Of a DNA stretch of 64,000 bases, positions 53,526 to 62,460 are shown piece after piece. The first letter of the stretch is position 1, and each line of letters begins with the position of its first letter. The DNA comes from 20CM-2-55-15 sp963738025 (lineage in GTDB: Bacteria > Acidobacteriota > Terriglobia > 20CM-2-55-15). A program made the position numbers and the translations under genes. Location: the NCBI GenBank assembly GCA_963738025.1, contig CAVTWA010000020.1:124001-188000 (forward strand). Reading direction: 5' to 3'. Below the pieces are notes generated by a model. It saw only the letters and a program-made list of their open reading frames with translations, ran no database searches and was not told the DNA's origin.

Positions 53526-54118
53526 GGCGTTGTTTTGGCGTGCATCAACGATGCGACAAGCGATGATGAAAAACGGCGAGCCAGGCGCTCCTGCGCAAAG
53601 ACATCTTCAGGTACGAACTCACTGGAAGTCTGTGCAAGTTCGAATACGTCCCGGAAAGTAAATCGATCATTTCGAAAGAGTTCCTTACCTGATTTTTTGT
53701 CGGTTACCACCACTTTCATATCCACCAGGATGCTGTAGGCGGAACCGCGTCCCTGCTGATCAAAGATGACCGGAACCGCAACAACGCTCAATACTTCACC
53801 GGTCATGAGAACGTCTCCGGTTTCCCCGGCAGTGACGGTATATCGTGTACGCCGGATCAACTCCTGGCGAACAGCCTCGGAAAGCCGCTGTTCGATGCGA
53901 TAAGTCGTCGTCTTGTTCGCGAAAGTCGGAACTGCGATAGTCTGTCCTTGCCCCGCGTTGAAGTTCTTGTTGGCGAGCCGGTAGCCGCAGCCGGAAAGAA
54001 GAGACAGGAACAGGATCGTGTAAGCGCGGGCTTTACGCCCGCGTTCAAATACCGACAGAAGAATTTGTTGATGGTGCTTGAACGCGGGTGTAAAGCCCGC
54101 GCCTACATTCCTTCCCAC
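53522..54118 (-). CDS. lptE: LptE-like LPS-assembly lipoprotein
   Basis: About 198 residues from the GTG at 54118. A lipobox LLSGC (Cys 44) leads to CGYRLANKNFNAGQGQTIAV and IEQRLSEAVRQELIRRTRY, which fit LptE. LptE forms the LptD plug that places LPS in the outer membrane. Codons 5-33 are the palindrome at 54020-54106, so the N-terminus is made of repeat sequence. No other usual start exists between it and the lipobox. It is coupled to holA downstream. Confidence 0.82.
   Translation of the reverse strand: MGRNVGAGFTPAFKHHQQILLSVFERGRKARAYTILFLSLLSGCGYRLANKNFNAGQGQTIAVPTFANKTTTYRIEQRLSEAVRQELIRRTRYTVTAGETGDVLMTGEVLSVVAVPVIFDQQGRGSAYSILVDMKVVVTDKKSGKELFRNDRFTFRDVFELAQTSSEFVPEDVFAQERLARRFSSSLVASLMHAKTTP
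54020..54106. repeat. Palindromic element at the lptE/recX boundary
   Basis: Arms 54020-54053 and 54073-54106 pair over GCGCGGGC(T)TTACACCCGCGTTCAA words with few mismatches; the loop is 19 bp. The unit lies inside the lptE frame and ends 19 bp before the recX start, and fits the GTAGGCGCGG class. Confidence 0.75.
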
Positions 54119-54125
54119 GCCCCGT

Positions 54126-54572
54126 ATGATAACAGACGTGGATGACGTCTTTCTTTACGCGTTGAAACTGCTGAAAGGCCGCGATTACTCGGTCGCGGGA
54201 CTCCGCCGCAAACTCGAGTCGAAATTCGGCTCCGCCCCTGAAACCGTGATCCAGCAGCTGCTCCACAAGAACTTCCTCAACGACCGGCGGTTTGCCGAAA
54301 CGTATGTGGCGAGGCGGAAACATCGTGGGCAGGCGGTTGTCCGCGAAGAGCTGCTGGCTCACGGCATTTCCGCCGGTATGGCGGACGAAGCGATCGCGCT
54401 GGCCGGGTGGCCCTCGCTTCGTGAGGCTCTGGCGGCTAAAATGAAAGGTTTGAAACTGCGTGCCCCTCTCCAATTGCGCGATGCCGCTCGTCTTTTCAGA
54501 GCCCTCCAGCGTCTTGGATATGAGGAGGACGCCATTCGAGAGGAAATAGAAAACATCGATGCACAGCAATGA
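54126..54572 (+). CDS. recX: Regulatory protein RecX
   Basis: A 148-residue RecX: LKLLKGRDYSVAGLRRKLESKFG, NDRRFAETYVARRK, then GQAVVREELLAHGISAG. It modulates RecA filaments. The ATG at 54126 is preferred; the frame extends to 54078 across the palindrome only. It overlaps the alaS start by 14 bp, the recX-alaS order known in many bacteria (where recA often precedes it, not seen here). Confidence 0.87.
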   Translation: MITDVDDVFLYALKLLKGRDYSVAGLRRKLESKFGSAPETVIQQLLHKNFLNDRRFAETYVARRKHRGQAVVREELLAHGISAGMADEAIALAGWPSLREALAAKMKGLKLRAPLQLRDAARLFRALQRLGYEEDAIREEIENIDAQQ

Positions 54573-57207
54573 GATTCGCCGGCGATTCCTCCAGTTCTTT
54601 GCGGACCGTGGCCATACCATCGTCAAAAGCTCCTCGCTGATTCCGGCTCAGGACCCGACGCTGCTGTTTGTCAATGCGGGCATGAACCAGTTCAAGGATG
54701 TTTTTCTCGGGCGGGAACAGCGCTCCTACAACACCGCCACGAGCAGCCAGAAGTGCGTTCGGGCGGGCGGCAAACATAATGACCTCGATAACGTCGGGCA
54801 TACGCGCCGGCATCAAACGTTTTTCGAGATGCTGGGCAATTTTTCCTTCGGCGCTTATTTCAAGAAGGAAGCGATCGACTATGCCTGGACGCTTCTGACC
54901 AAAGAATTCGGGTTGTCCGCCGGCAAACTCTGGGTCACCGTTTTTCGCGAGGACGATACGGCGGCTGAGTTGTGGCGTACAGGGTCCCGGCGTCGCGGCC
55001 GATCGAATCATCCGCCTGGACGAGAAAGACAACTTCTGGCAGATGGGGGAAACCGGGCCATGTGGACCGTGTTCCGAAATTCATTACGATCTTGGCCCCG
55101 AAGCAAGCGAACTCGGGCACCCCAGCTGTGCGTTTCCCTGTGAATGCGGACGATATGTCGAGATCTGGAATCTCGTCTTCATGCAGTTCGACCGCAATTC
55201 GAATGGCCATCTCAATCCCCTCCCGAAGCCGTCCATCGATACGGGCATGGGACTGGAACGCATTGCCTCCGTTCTTGCAGGGCAAAATCAGCAACTACGA
55301 AACGGATCTGCTGCGTCCGATCATCGGCGAAGCGTCCCGAGATTTTCAGACGTGGAATACGGAACCTCTGCCGCATCCGACGTTTCACTCCGTATCATCG
55401 CCGATCACGTCCGCGCCGCGACCTTCCTGATCAGCGACGGCATCATTCCTTCAAACGAGGGCCGCGGCTATGTCTTGCGAAAGATCATGCGGCGCGGAAT
55501 CCGCCAGGGCACGCTGCTGGGTTACAAGGAGCCGTTCCTGTACCAGCTGTCAGGCTTTGTCGTCGAAATGATGAAGGAGGCCTATCCGGATCTGGTGAAT
55601 ACCCGAGATTACGTCGCACGCGTGATCAAGACGGAAGAAGACCGATTTGCCTGCGATGGTCACCGTCGGACTGCAACGGCTCGAAGATGTCATTGAATCA
55701 GCTGACGAAGTCCGGCAAAGACTTGATCCCCGGCGTCGAGATTTTCAAACTTTACGACACCTACGGATTTCCTCTCGATTTCACGAAAGAAATTGCCGAC
55801 GAAAAATCCATGCGCCTGGACATGGACGGCTTCAACGCCGAACTGGAAAAGCAGCGTGAACGTGCGCGACAGAGCTGGAAGGGAGACGAAGCGGCGGTTG
55901 CCCCGCTTTACGGCAAGTTCGTGGAAAAGGGCGGAACTCAGTTCCTCGGCTATCAGGCAGTGCGGTCGGAAAGCCGCGTCATCGGCATCCTGACGAATGG
56001 CGGGCCAGCCGACTCCGTCGAAGGGAAAGGCGCTGTGGCGGAAGTCATTCTCGATCGGACTCCGTTCTACGCCGAGTCCGGCGGTCAGGTTGGCGATGCC
56101 GGCACGCTCACATCACCGGATGGCGTAGCGCGTGTCCTCGATACCGCGGCACCGGTTCGAGGTGTCATTGTCCACAAAGTCGAATTGGAATTCGGCAAAC
56201 TCAGCATCGGTAGCGAAGTCCATGCGCAAGTCGATGAAGAGCGGCGGCGGCGCATTGCTGCGAATCACACGGGCACCCACGTTTTGCACGCCGTTTTGCG
56301 CGAAACCCTGGGAACGCATGTAAAGCAGGCCGGCTCATTGGTCGCTCCCGACCGGCTCCGCTTCGATTACACACATTTTGCCCCTCTGACCGATCGGGAA
56401 ATTGAAGAAATCGAGCAGAAGATCAACCAGGTCGTCTTCCGGAATCTGCCGGTCCAGACCCGGGTTATGGAAATCAATGAAGCTATCGCTGAAGGCGCAC
56501 TCGCATTCTTTGGCGAAAAATACCAGCAACAGGTTCGAGTCGTTTCGATTCCGGACGTCAGCATGGAGCTGTGCGGCGGCACGCATACAAAGATGACGGG
56601 CGACGTCGGACTCTTCAAGATCGTCGGAGAATCCAGCATTGCTTCGGGAGTCCGCCGGATCGAAGCGTTGACAGGCTTCGGTACATATGTGCGGCTGGAA
56701 GAAGACGAAAATCTTATTCAAGAACTTGCCCACACTCTGCGCACCCCCCGAACGGAACTCACCCGCACCCTGACGCGCATTCTGGAACAGCAGCGGCAAC
56801 TCGAAAGCGAACTCGAAACCTTGAAACGAAAGGCTGCCAACTCGCAAATCGGCAATCTCGTCGAAGCCCCGAAGGACATTCGAGGCGTGCCGGTCATTTC
56901 CCGGAAAGTCGAGGGTGTAGACCCCTCAATGCTCCGAGAACTCGCGGAAAACGCAGGTACAAAAATCGGTTCCGGAGTTGTTGTCCTCGGTTTAGCCTCT
57001 AACGGCAAGGCGTCGCTTGTGGCCGTCGTTTCGCAGGACCTGCAAAAGCGGCTGCACGCCGGAAAGATCATCAAGAAGGTAGCCGAACTCGTTGGAGGTA
57101 GCGGAGGGGGCCGACCCGATTTTGCTCAGGCGGGCGGTAAAGACTCCGAAAAACTGGAAGATGCATTACAGAATGTGTACAATATCGTGGCTGAATTCCT
57201 TAATTAG
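54559..57207 (+). CDS. alaS: Alanyl-tRNA synthetase, five indels
   Basis: The plus strand reconstructs to about 881 residues, the usual length. Motif 1 (IVKSSSLIPAQDPTLLFVNAGM), HQTFFEMLGNFSFGAYF and GMGLERIASVL belong to the aminoacylation core. The editing site has NHTGTHVLHAVLRE and CGGTHTKMTGDVG. The C-Ala domain ends GGGRPDFAQAGG. The frame is broken near 54982-54984 (+1), 55277 (+1), 55343-55346 (-1 T), 55650-55651 (+1) and 55698 (+1). All five lie in about 720 bp; the rest is clean. It overlaps recX. An essential gene with five clean lesions points to read error. Confidence 0.9.
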
Positions 57208-57229
57208 ACCACTTCAGGTTGTGGGAAGC

Positions 57230-57973
57230 ATGAAAAACCGAACACGAGCAGCAGAGCAGACGCGAGAGTTGCGAGTTCTTGTGCCTATGGTGCTTCTCGT
57301 GTTCCTGTTCCCGGCTTCCTCTCAGGCCGAGAACAAGATTCAAGCCTTCGTCAGCCCTGCCGGAAAAGTGGTCTTCACGAATTTAGTGGATAACACGCCG
57401 CAGCCTCCACTCCCCGTTCTTGCTCCGACGACGGATCGTCTTGCCGATGAGGTGCCCGTCTCTCTACGAAATCTGGTGGACACGATTTCAACGAATCACG
57501 GCGTGGATCCGGCGTTGGTTCGGGCTGTAATTAAAACCGAATCGAACTTCAACCGGTTCGCTGTTTCGAATAAAGGCGCGCTGGGTTTGATGCAGTTGAT
57601 TCCGGATACCGGTAGACGATATGGCGTACGTGACTTCTTTGATCCTGAGCAGAACGTCGACGGCGGGGTCCGCTATCTGAGGTTCCTGCTCGAAAAGTTC
57701 AACGGAAACCTGGATCTCTCACTGGCTGCGTACAACGCGGGAGAAAACCTCGTCGAAAGACTGGGGCGAATTCCGCCGATTCCTGAAACGACGAGTTACG
57801 TCCGCCGGGTCCGATCCATGTACAAACAGAAGGCCGCCCCTCTTCTTGCTCCGCCGGCGCAGGCGATTGCGGCGAAAAGTGCGAGCGAACCTGAACCGCC
57901 ACAACGAATTTTCAAGGTGGTAGACGAACGCGGAGTGGTGCACTTCTCAAATGTCGAACCAAACAATCATTGA
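57230..57973 (+). CDS. Lytic transglycosylase (SLT) with C-terminal DUF4124-like tail
   Basis: A 247-residue secreted protein. The ATG at 57230 is preferred; the frame extends upstream inside alaS. A signal peptide (VPMVLLVFLFPASSQAE) precedes a KVVFTNLVD segment. The SLT domain has VIKTESNFNRFAVSNKGALG with the catalytic glutamate, LMQLIPDT and SLAAYNAGE. The C-terminal FKVVDERGVVHFSNVEP echoes the N-terminal FVSPAGKVVFTNLVD, like two DUF4124 strands. It trims peptidoglycan. It lies 22 bp after alaS. Confidence 0.87.
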   Translation: MKNRTRAAEQTRELRVLVPMVLLVFLFPASSQAENKIQAFVSPAGKVVFTNLVDNTPQPPLPVLAPTTDRLADEVPVSLRNLVDTISTNHGVDPALVRAVIKTESNFNRFAVSNKGALGLMQLIPDTGRRYGVRDFFDPEQNVDGGVRYLRFLLEKFNGNLDLSLAAYNAGENLVERLGRIPPIPETTSYVRRVRSMYKQKAAPLLAPPAQAIAAKSASEPEPPQRIFKVVDERGVVHFSNVEPNNH

Positions 57974-58055
57974 TGAGCGGAGCGAGCGAAAGCGCAAGGC
58001 CGCTAGGCCGCAGCCGTGAACAATCCCAAGCCCGCTGGGGCAAAACCGGTAACTG

Positions 58056-59780
58056 ATGCGAATTAACGCAGTTCTACTCACTGCGCTCCTGTCTGTTTCC
58101 ACCTTCGCCGCACCACAAGCGCAAAACTCTCCCCTGCTGCAAAAAGCTCGCCAGGCTTACACTGCCGCGCAAGCCATGGAAGCCACCCTCAATGAAAAAC
58201 CCGAAGGTCAACGAACAAGAGCGGAATACCTGAAGGTCATCAACGCGTATCAACGAACCTACATCATCACCCCTCACACGGGCTTTGCCGACGACGCATT
58301 GATGAGCATTGCGCGGCTCTACGAGCAGATAAAAGCGAATGCCGACGCGGTCAAAACGCTGAAATACATGATTCGTGAATACCCGGCGACGCCGTTCAAA
58401 GATGCGGCCGAAAAGGATATTGCACGCCTCAACGGCGTTACCACGATTTCCAGGACGGCATCCGTCGATAACATCCGGTACTGGGAAGCGCAGAATGCCG
58501 TCCGGGTCGTCGTCGATGTCGGCGCGGAAGTCGGTTTTACGCAGGGTGATGCGAAAGGTCCCGATCGCGTTTTCATCGATATTGCACCTGCCCGCTTGAA
58601 CTCGATGCTCGTTGGAAAGCAGTGGCCGGTCAAGTCAGGATTGCTGCAACAGATTCGTGTCGGCCAGTACGACGCGTCTACCGTTCGGGTCGTTCTGGAT
58701 GTCGGCGCCATCGCGCGGGTGACAAGTCTCTTGCTGCGCGATCCGGATCGCCTGATCATCGACGTTATCGGTAAAGACGTTCCCGGCGTTCCGGCAGTGG
58801 CCAGTCCGGACGCAGATACCGGGGTCACGGGTGTTGCCGCAACTTCTGCGGCGCCTGCAAACGACTCGGCAACACTATCCGCACCGCCGCAGCCTTCGGT
58901 ACCTGCTCCGGCGAAGGCCGCTGCCAAAACCACGACGACGCCCCCGGCAGCAGCAGCGAAGAAGACTGCCGACGCCAAGCCGGCACCCAGTGCTCCATCT
59001 GCCGACAAACTGGCCGGTAAAGTGATTGTTCCGGCAAAAGCAACGAACACGGGAGCCCGATCGCTGGTGCGAAGCCTCGGTTTGAAGCTGTCCCGCGTTG
59101 TGATCGACGCCGGACATGGCGGCCACGATACCGGCACCATTGGACCAGGCGGATATACTGAAAAGGAACTGGTCCTCGATGTCGCCAACAGGTTGAAAGC
59201 CCTGATTGAGAATGAACTCGGCGCCGAGGTCGTGATGACCAGGAGTGACGACAGCTTTGTGGCGCTCGAGAACCGGACCGCTATCGCCAATCAGCAGCAG
59301 GCCGACCTCTTTATATCGATTCACGCCAATTCGAGCCGCGTCCGCTCCGTGCATGGCGTCGAAACGTACTATTTGAACTTCACCTCTTCGCGGGAGGCCC
59401 TGGAAACGGCTTCGCGGGAAAACGCTTCATCCGAGCGTTCGATCCATGAACTGCAGGATCTGGTAAAAAAGATCATGCTTCGCGACAAAGTGGACGAATC
59501 GCGCGAACTGGCGCAACACATCGAACACTCTCTTGCGGTCCGTAAGGGGTCCGGGCTCGACCGTGGCGTCAAGCAAGCGCCGTTTGTGGTGCTCATCGGC
59601 GCCAACATGCCGTCGATCCTTTCCGAAATCTGCTTTATCAGCAATCCTCAAGATGAAAAAAATGTCAAGAACCCGGAAACCCGGCAGGCGATTGCCGAGT
59701 CTCTGTTCGACGGTGTAAGATCTTACGCAGAGTCTTTAAGCGGAACCAAGACCGCGAAAGCCCAAGACAAAGAAAATTAA
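58056..59780 (+). CDS. N-acetylmuramoyl-L-alanine amidase with AMIN domain
   Basis: A 574-residue secreted amidase. Signal peptide to about residue 22, then TPR-like helices (LLQKARQAYTAAQAM, ADDALMSIARLYEQIK), an AMIN domain near 137-245 (VDNIRYWEAQNAVRVVVDVG) and a long Pro/Ala/Lys linker. The Amidase_3 domain starts VVIDAGHGGHDTGTIGPGG and has FISIHANSS and the second metal-site LSEICFISNPQDE. It cleaves the MurNAc-L-Ala bond at septa. AMIN domains localise it to envelope regions. A strong hairpin ends the gene. Confidence 0.94.
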   Translation: MRINAVLLTALLSVSTFAAPQAQNSPLLQKARQAYTAAQAMEATLNEKPEGQRTRAEYLKVINAYQRTYIITPHTGFADDALMSIARLYEQIKANADAVKTLKYMIREYPATPFKDAAEKDIARLNGVTTISRTASVDNIRYWEAQNAVRVVVDVGAEVGFTQGDAKGPDRVFIDIAPARLNSMLVGKQWPVKSGLLQQIRVGQYDASTVRVVLDVGAIARVTSLLLRDPDRLIIDVIGKDVPGVPAVASPDADTGVTGVAATSAAPANDSATLSAPPQPSVPAPAKAAAKTTTTPPAAAAKKTADAKPAPSAPSADKLAGKVIVPAKATNTGARSLVRSLGLKLSRVVIDAGHGGHDTGTIGPGGYTEKELVLDVANRLKALIENELGAEVVMTRSDDSFVALENRTAIANQQQADLFISIHANSSRVRSVHGVETYYLNFTSSREALETASRENASSERSIHELQDLVKKIMLRDKVDESRELAQHIEHSLAVRKGSGLDRGVKQAPFVVLIGANMPSILSEICFISNPQDEKNVKNPETRQAIAESLFDGVRSYAESLSGTKTAKAQDKEN

Positions 59781-59800
59781 GGAATTATTGGAGATCGCAG

Positions 59801-59837
59801 CCCGCAGCCTCAGCATTTGAAATGCTGAGGCTGCGGG
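59801..59837 (+). terminator. Strong hairpin after the amidase gene
   Basis: CCCGCAGCCTCAGCATTT and its exact complement lie with almost no loop (59801-59818, 59820-59837). It is 20 bp past the amidase stop and 25 bp before the next ATG. No T tract follows, so it could also act as an RNA-stability element. Confidence 0.55.
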
Positions 59838-59862
59838 TTGCAATCACCAATGACTGAAACGC

Positions 59863-60936
59863 ATGCATAAACTGGGGTTCTGGAGCCTGTTGCTGACCAT
59901 TATCGTCAGCCCGGTTCTGCAGGGCCAGTCGCGGGAATCTGTTCTCAAGGCGATTCAACAAACCTCGAAGTGGTCTCCTGCCGATCAACCCATTCAGTAC
60001 GACGAAAAGAACATTGAGGCCTTTGCCGGTAAACGCGCCGCAACCCTCCTTCATTACGGCCTGTTGGGTGTAACCACCCAGAACTTGAGCAGTCCCGAGG
60101 GTAACGTGCATCTGACGTTGTATCAGATGTCGGATGCGAGCGCGGCGTATGGTTTGTACACGCTGGATCGTAACGTCGATCAGCCAGGCTTTGCAGCACT
60201 GCCGCTCGGTACGGAAGGCTTCCGCCTCGGCAATCGCTCGGAGTTCTGGCAGGCAAAATACGTCGTCAAGTTAGAAGGCAGTCCTGGGGCAATGGAGAGC
60301 CTGGCTCGAACCGTTTCTCAAAATATCTTTGGCAGTTCCCGAAAGCCTCCGGTTTCGACGCACCTGCCTCCGGAGAATATGGTGCAGGGCTCGGAACGCT
60401 ATGCCGTGGATGCAGCGGGGATTGCCCGTAATCTCGACGTCGACCCGCAGAAGCTGGGCTTCGACGACAGTGTTGAAGTGGCGACAGCCGATTACCGGGT
60501 TAACGGCAAGACCGCCCATCTGATGCTCCTGATGTATCCGGATCAACAGCTCGCGAAAAAATACGAAGAGCAGTGGTCGGCAGATGACGCAGCCGGCACC
60601 CAGACCCGCAAGCGCACTGGAGCGATCCTCGCCATGGTTCGAGGCTCGCACGATCCGGCGGTGTTAAAAGCGATCCTGGATGGCGTGAGCTATGAAACAC
60701 AAGTAACCTGGGACCAGCCCCGGCCCGATATTTCCATCCGCGATGTCATTCTGACCATCTTCAGTTTCATCGGGATTGCGTTACTTTTTACGGTCGTTGT
60801 CGGCCTGAGTTTCGGCGGCGTGCGCATTTTTGTCAAAGCACGCTATCCGGACAAGATCTTTGATCGGGCGGAGGACATGGAAATCATCCAACTCAAGTTG
60901 ATTCAAGGAGTTGCAACGAAGGAGCTGCACGAATAA
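59863..60936 (+). CDS. Membrane-anchored protein of unknown function (DUF6599-like)
   Basis: A 357-residue protein with a signal peptide (LGFWSLLLTIIVSPVLQGQ) and a C-terminal membrane segment (IFSFIGIALLFTVVVGLSF). The luminal part has duplicated features such as LYQMSDASAAYGLYTLDRN, EFWQAKYVVKLEGS, and a second half with VEVATADYRVNGKTAHLMLLMY. The style fits a family (DUF6599) of proteins from Acidobacteriota, but I am not certain. It likely faces the periplasm and is co-directional with the amidase. Confidence 0.6.
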   Translation: MHKLGFWSLLLTIIVSPVLQGQSRESVLKAIQQTSKWSPADQPIQYDEKNIEAFAGKRAATLLHYGLLGVTTQNLSSPEGNVHLTLYQMSDASAAYGLYTLDRNVDQPGFAALPLGTEGFRLGNRSEFWQAKYVVKLEGSPGAMESLARTVSQNIFGSSRKPPVSTHLPPENMVQGSERYAVDAAGIARNLDVDPQKLGFDDSVEVATADYRVNGKTAHLMLLMYPDQQLAKKYEEQWSADDAAGTQTRKRTGAILAMVRGSHDPAVLKAILDGVSYETQVTWDQPRPDISIRDVILTIFSFIGIALLFTVVVGLSFGGVRIFVKARYPDKIFDRAEDMEIIQLKLIQGVATKELHE

Positions 60937-61008
60937 TTTGCCCCGGTTTCGCGCGGGCGAATTAACCCTAATGCCGTGAATATTTTGAAAACACTCGAAA
61001 ATAATTCG

Positions 61009-61037
61009 TTGACAAGGTATACCCCCCTATCTAAATT
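61009..61037 (+). promoter_or_regulatory. Sigma-70-type promoter upstream of tRNA-Thr
   Basis: Perfect TTGACA (61009-61014), 17 bp, then TAAATT (61032-61037). Transcription would start near 61044, about 89 bases before the tRNA. Confidence 0.7.
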
Positions 61038-61043
61038 TACTGC

Positions 61044-61132
61044 ATTGGAGCGTGACCTCGTTTGCTGGACGAGGTTTTCGATCCTTTTTCTCTTTACAAC
61101 TATTGCTCACCCGGCAGGGTGAGCATTTTTTT
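61044..61132 (+). ncRNA. Possible small RNA ending directly at tRNA-Thr
   Basis: From the predicted start, the transcript would hold a hairpin ACCTCGT/ACGAGGT (61055-61075) and end at a terminator whose T run stops at 61132. No open reading frame is convincing. It may instead be a tRNA leader with attenuation. Confidence 0.4.
61105..61132 (+). terminator. Rho-independent terminator abutting tRNA-Thr
   Basis: GCTCACCC, loop GGCA, GGGTGAGC then A and seven T. The T run ends one base before the first tRNA base at 61133. Its strength would limit readthrough into the tRNA. Confidence 0.75.
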
Positions 61133-61205
61133 GCCGGCGTAGCTCAGTTGGTAGAGCAGCTGATTCGTAATCAGCAGGTCAGCGGTTCAAGTCCGCTCGC
61201 CGGCT
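61133..61205 (+). tRNA. tRNA-Thr (anticodon CGT)
   Basis: 73 nt with acceptor GCCGGCG/CGCCGGC and discriminator T. The anticodon stem GCTGA/TCAGC encloses TTCGTAA, giving CGT, which reads ACG. The D-loop TAGCTCAGTTGGTAGAGCA and the GGTTCAAGTCC T-arm are typical. CCA is not encoded. Confidence 0.96.
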
Positions 61206-61414
61206 CTTTCATAATAAACGACTTAGCCCCAGTGATAAGCCGGGGCTAAGTTCACACTGTGCCGGATTCTGTACCGGGTCGGCCACGTTGACCGATCCCC
61301 TATCCCACCAGTTGCAGCGCCTCGGGTGCCTCGAGGATTGCGGCCACCTCGTCCTCTTTCGCTGCACGCGCGGCTTCCTCCGCCTGGTTGCCGCGAAGAC
61401 TGTGGATTTCGGCC
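61206..61414. other. Non-coding stretch with hairpin and remnant-like sequence
   Basis: A 9-bp hairpin (CTTAGCCCC/GGGGCTAAG, 61223-61251) follows the tRNA. On the minus strand, 61300 to about 61436 reads a clean peptide ending EAPEALQLVG with no known start, and 61260-61285 shows ACAGAATCCGGC, a match to the 3' end of bacterial RNase P RNA. Neither is secure. Confidence 0.4.
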
Positions 61415-61456
61415 AAAAAAACGGAGAACAATTTCTTGAATTAGAAATTGTTCTCC
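61415..61456 (-). terminator. Rho-independent terminator of the fibronectin gene
   Basis: Perfect 13-bp stem GGAGAACAATTTC/GAAATTGTTCTCC with an eight-base loop, followed on the minus strand by G then seven T. It lies 11 bp past the stop of the fibronectin III gene. Confidence 0.9.
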
Positions 61457-61466
61457 CCGTGTCCCG

Positions 61467-62108
61467 CTAGATCGCCATTCGTGTTGCGGAGGCGCTCCAG
61501 TCGGTCCAGCCCGCCTTGCCGAAGGCACGAACCTGAAATGCATAAGTTGTGCCCGGCGTGAGGCCGGTGACGGTTAGCGGTTTCCTGGCGATGGCCAGCG
61601 TTGCCGTGGTCCATGTGCCAGGGAGTCCGTTGATCACCGGGGCCCAGTGCACTTCATAATTGTGTGCACCTTGAATCGGTGAAACGGACACGTTGAATTG
61701 GCCGGTAACCCCCTGCTCGATCTCCGGCGCTCCCGGCGTGGGCAGCGGTTGCGGTTCCGAGCGGACACGTGGCGGCAGCGGGATGAATCCGCTGGACGTC
61801 AGTACCGCCGGATCGCCGTTCGCTACCTTGAGAGCGTAGGAGCCGAGCAGATCGAGGTCGTGCTCGAGCGTCAGACGGTCCTTTTCGCGCTGGGCAATCT
61901 CCTTCGGGCCGCCCTCTTTCGAGGCGGCGTTGGAGCTTGCCAGGTTGTCGGCATCTTGCTTGAGCGTGGCGAGTGGAATGGGCGGCGTCGTGAATATGTT
62001 AACGTTGGCACCCATGTCCGTGAATACCGTGTGTGAGCGCGACAAAAGATCGTCGAGCTTTGCACGCCGGAAGTTGCGTCGAATGTTCAATTTTTGGGTC
62101 GTAGTCAT
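61467..62108 (-). CDS. Fibronectin type III domain protein
   Basis: A 213-residue protein. Residues 1-110 are helical, with a charged run EGGPKEIAQREKDRLTLEHD. A proline-rich hinge (PLPPRVRSEPQPLPTPGAPE) leads to one fibronectin III domain at about 128-213 (NVSVSPIQGAHNYEVHWAPV, LTPGTTYAFQVRAFGKAGWT). No signal peptide is evident. ATGA overlap with the small gene upstream shows coupling. Fn3 domains often mediate surface or complex binding, but no partner is known. A strong terminator ends the transcript. Confidence 0.78.
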   Translation of the reverse strand: MTTTQKLNIRRNFRRAKLDDLLSRSHTVFTDMGANVNIFTTPPIPLATLKQDADNLASSNAASKEGGPKEIAQREKDRLTLEHDLDLLGSYALKVANGDPAVLTSSGFIPLPPRVRSEPQPLPTPGAPEIEQGVTGQFNVSVSPIQGAHNYEVHWAPVINGLPGTWTTATLAIARKPLTVTGLTPGTTYAFQVRAFGKAGWTDWSASATRMAI

Positions 62109-62284
62109 TTGGTTTTCCTTCGATTATTGGTTAACGGTGAGTGGCTCAAAGTTTCGACAATGCTGGAGATCCGGACCTGAGCCTTCCCCGAATCCTCCAA
62201 ACTTGCCAGGCGTCGTATAAATGTGAGCGGTGCGCCGAGCGTTGTCTCAAATACCGAACTTGATTTTTCCATCAACATGCTCAT
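62105..62284 (-). CDS. 59-residue small protein coupled to the fibronectin gene
   Basis: MSMLMEKSSSVFETTLGAPL begins the peptide, which ends in a basic tail (NNRRKTK). GGAA lies seven bases before the ATG at 62284; an ATG at 62290 is too close to it. The stop overlaps the next start as ATGA. I recognise no family. The tight overlap argues that it is translated. Confidence 0.6.
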   Translation of the reverse strand: MSMLMEKSSSVFETTLGAPLTFIRRLASLEDSGKAQVRISSIVETLSHSPLTNNRRKTK

Positions 62285-62290
62285 GATCAT

Positions 62291-62460
62291 TTCCTTTCAA
62301 CTCCATCGTTGGCCTCTTTTTTTGGCCCATACTTATATAAATCCCCGCAAAACGGAAAGTGACTGAAACATTTTTTAAGTTGCTGAATGCGAGCGACTTA
62401 GTGCGACGCAAAAACTATCGTGTTGCGGCCCAAACCAGTTTTTTGCAAATCGGCAGGTGG
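62291..62460. other. Non-coding stretch upstream of the fibronectin operon
   Basis: No gene seen. On the minus strand TATAAG near 62334 could serve as a -10 box, but no good -35 is at 17 bp. An AT-rich segment with TTTTTT lies at 62310-62375. The array begins at 62461. Confidence 0.4.

Noticed and set aside
61133..61205. tRNA-Thr as an attachment site of an integrated element
   Set aside because: No second copy of the tRNA 3' end was seen before 64000 and no integrase is present, although the accessory look downstream keeps it open.
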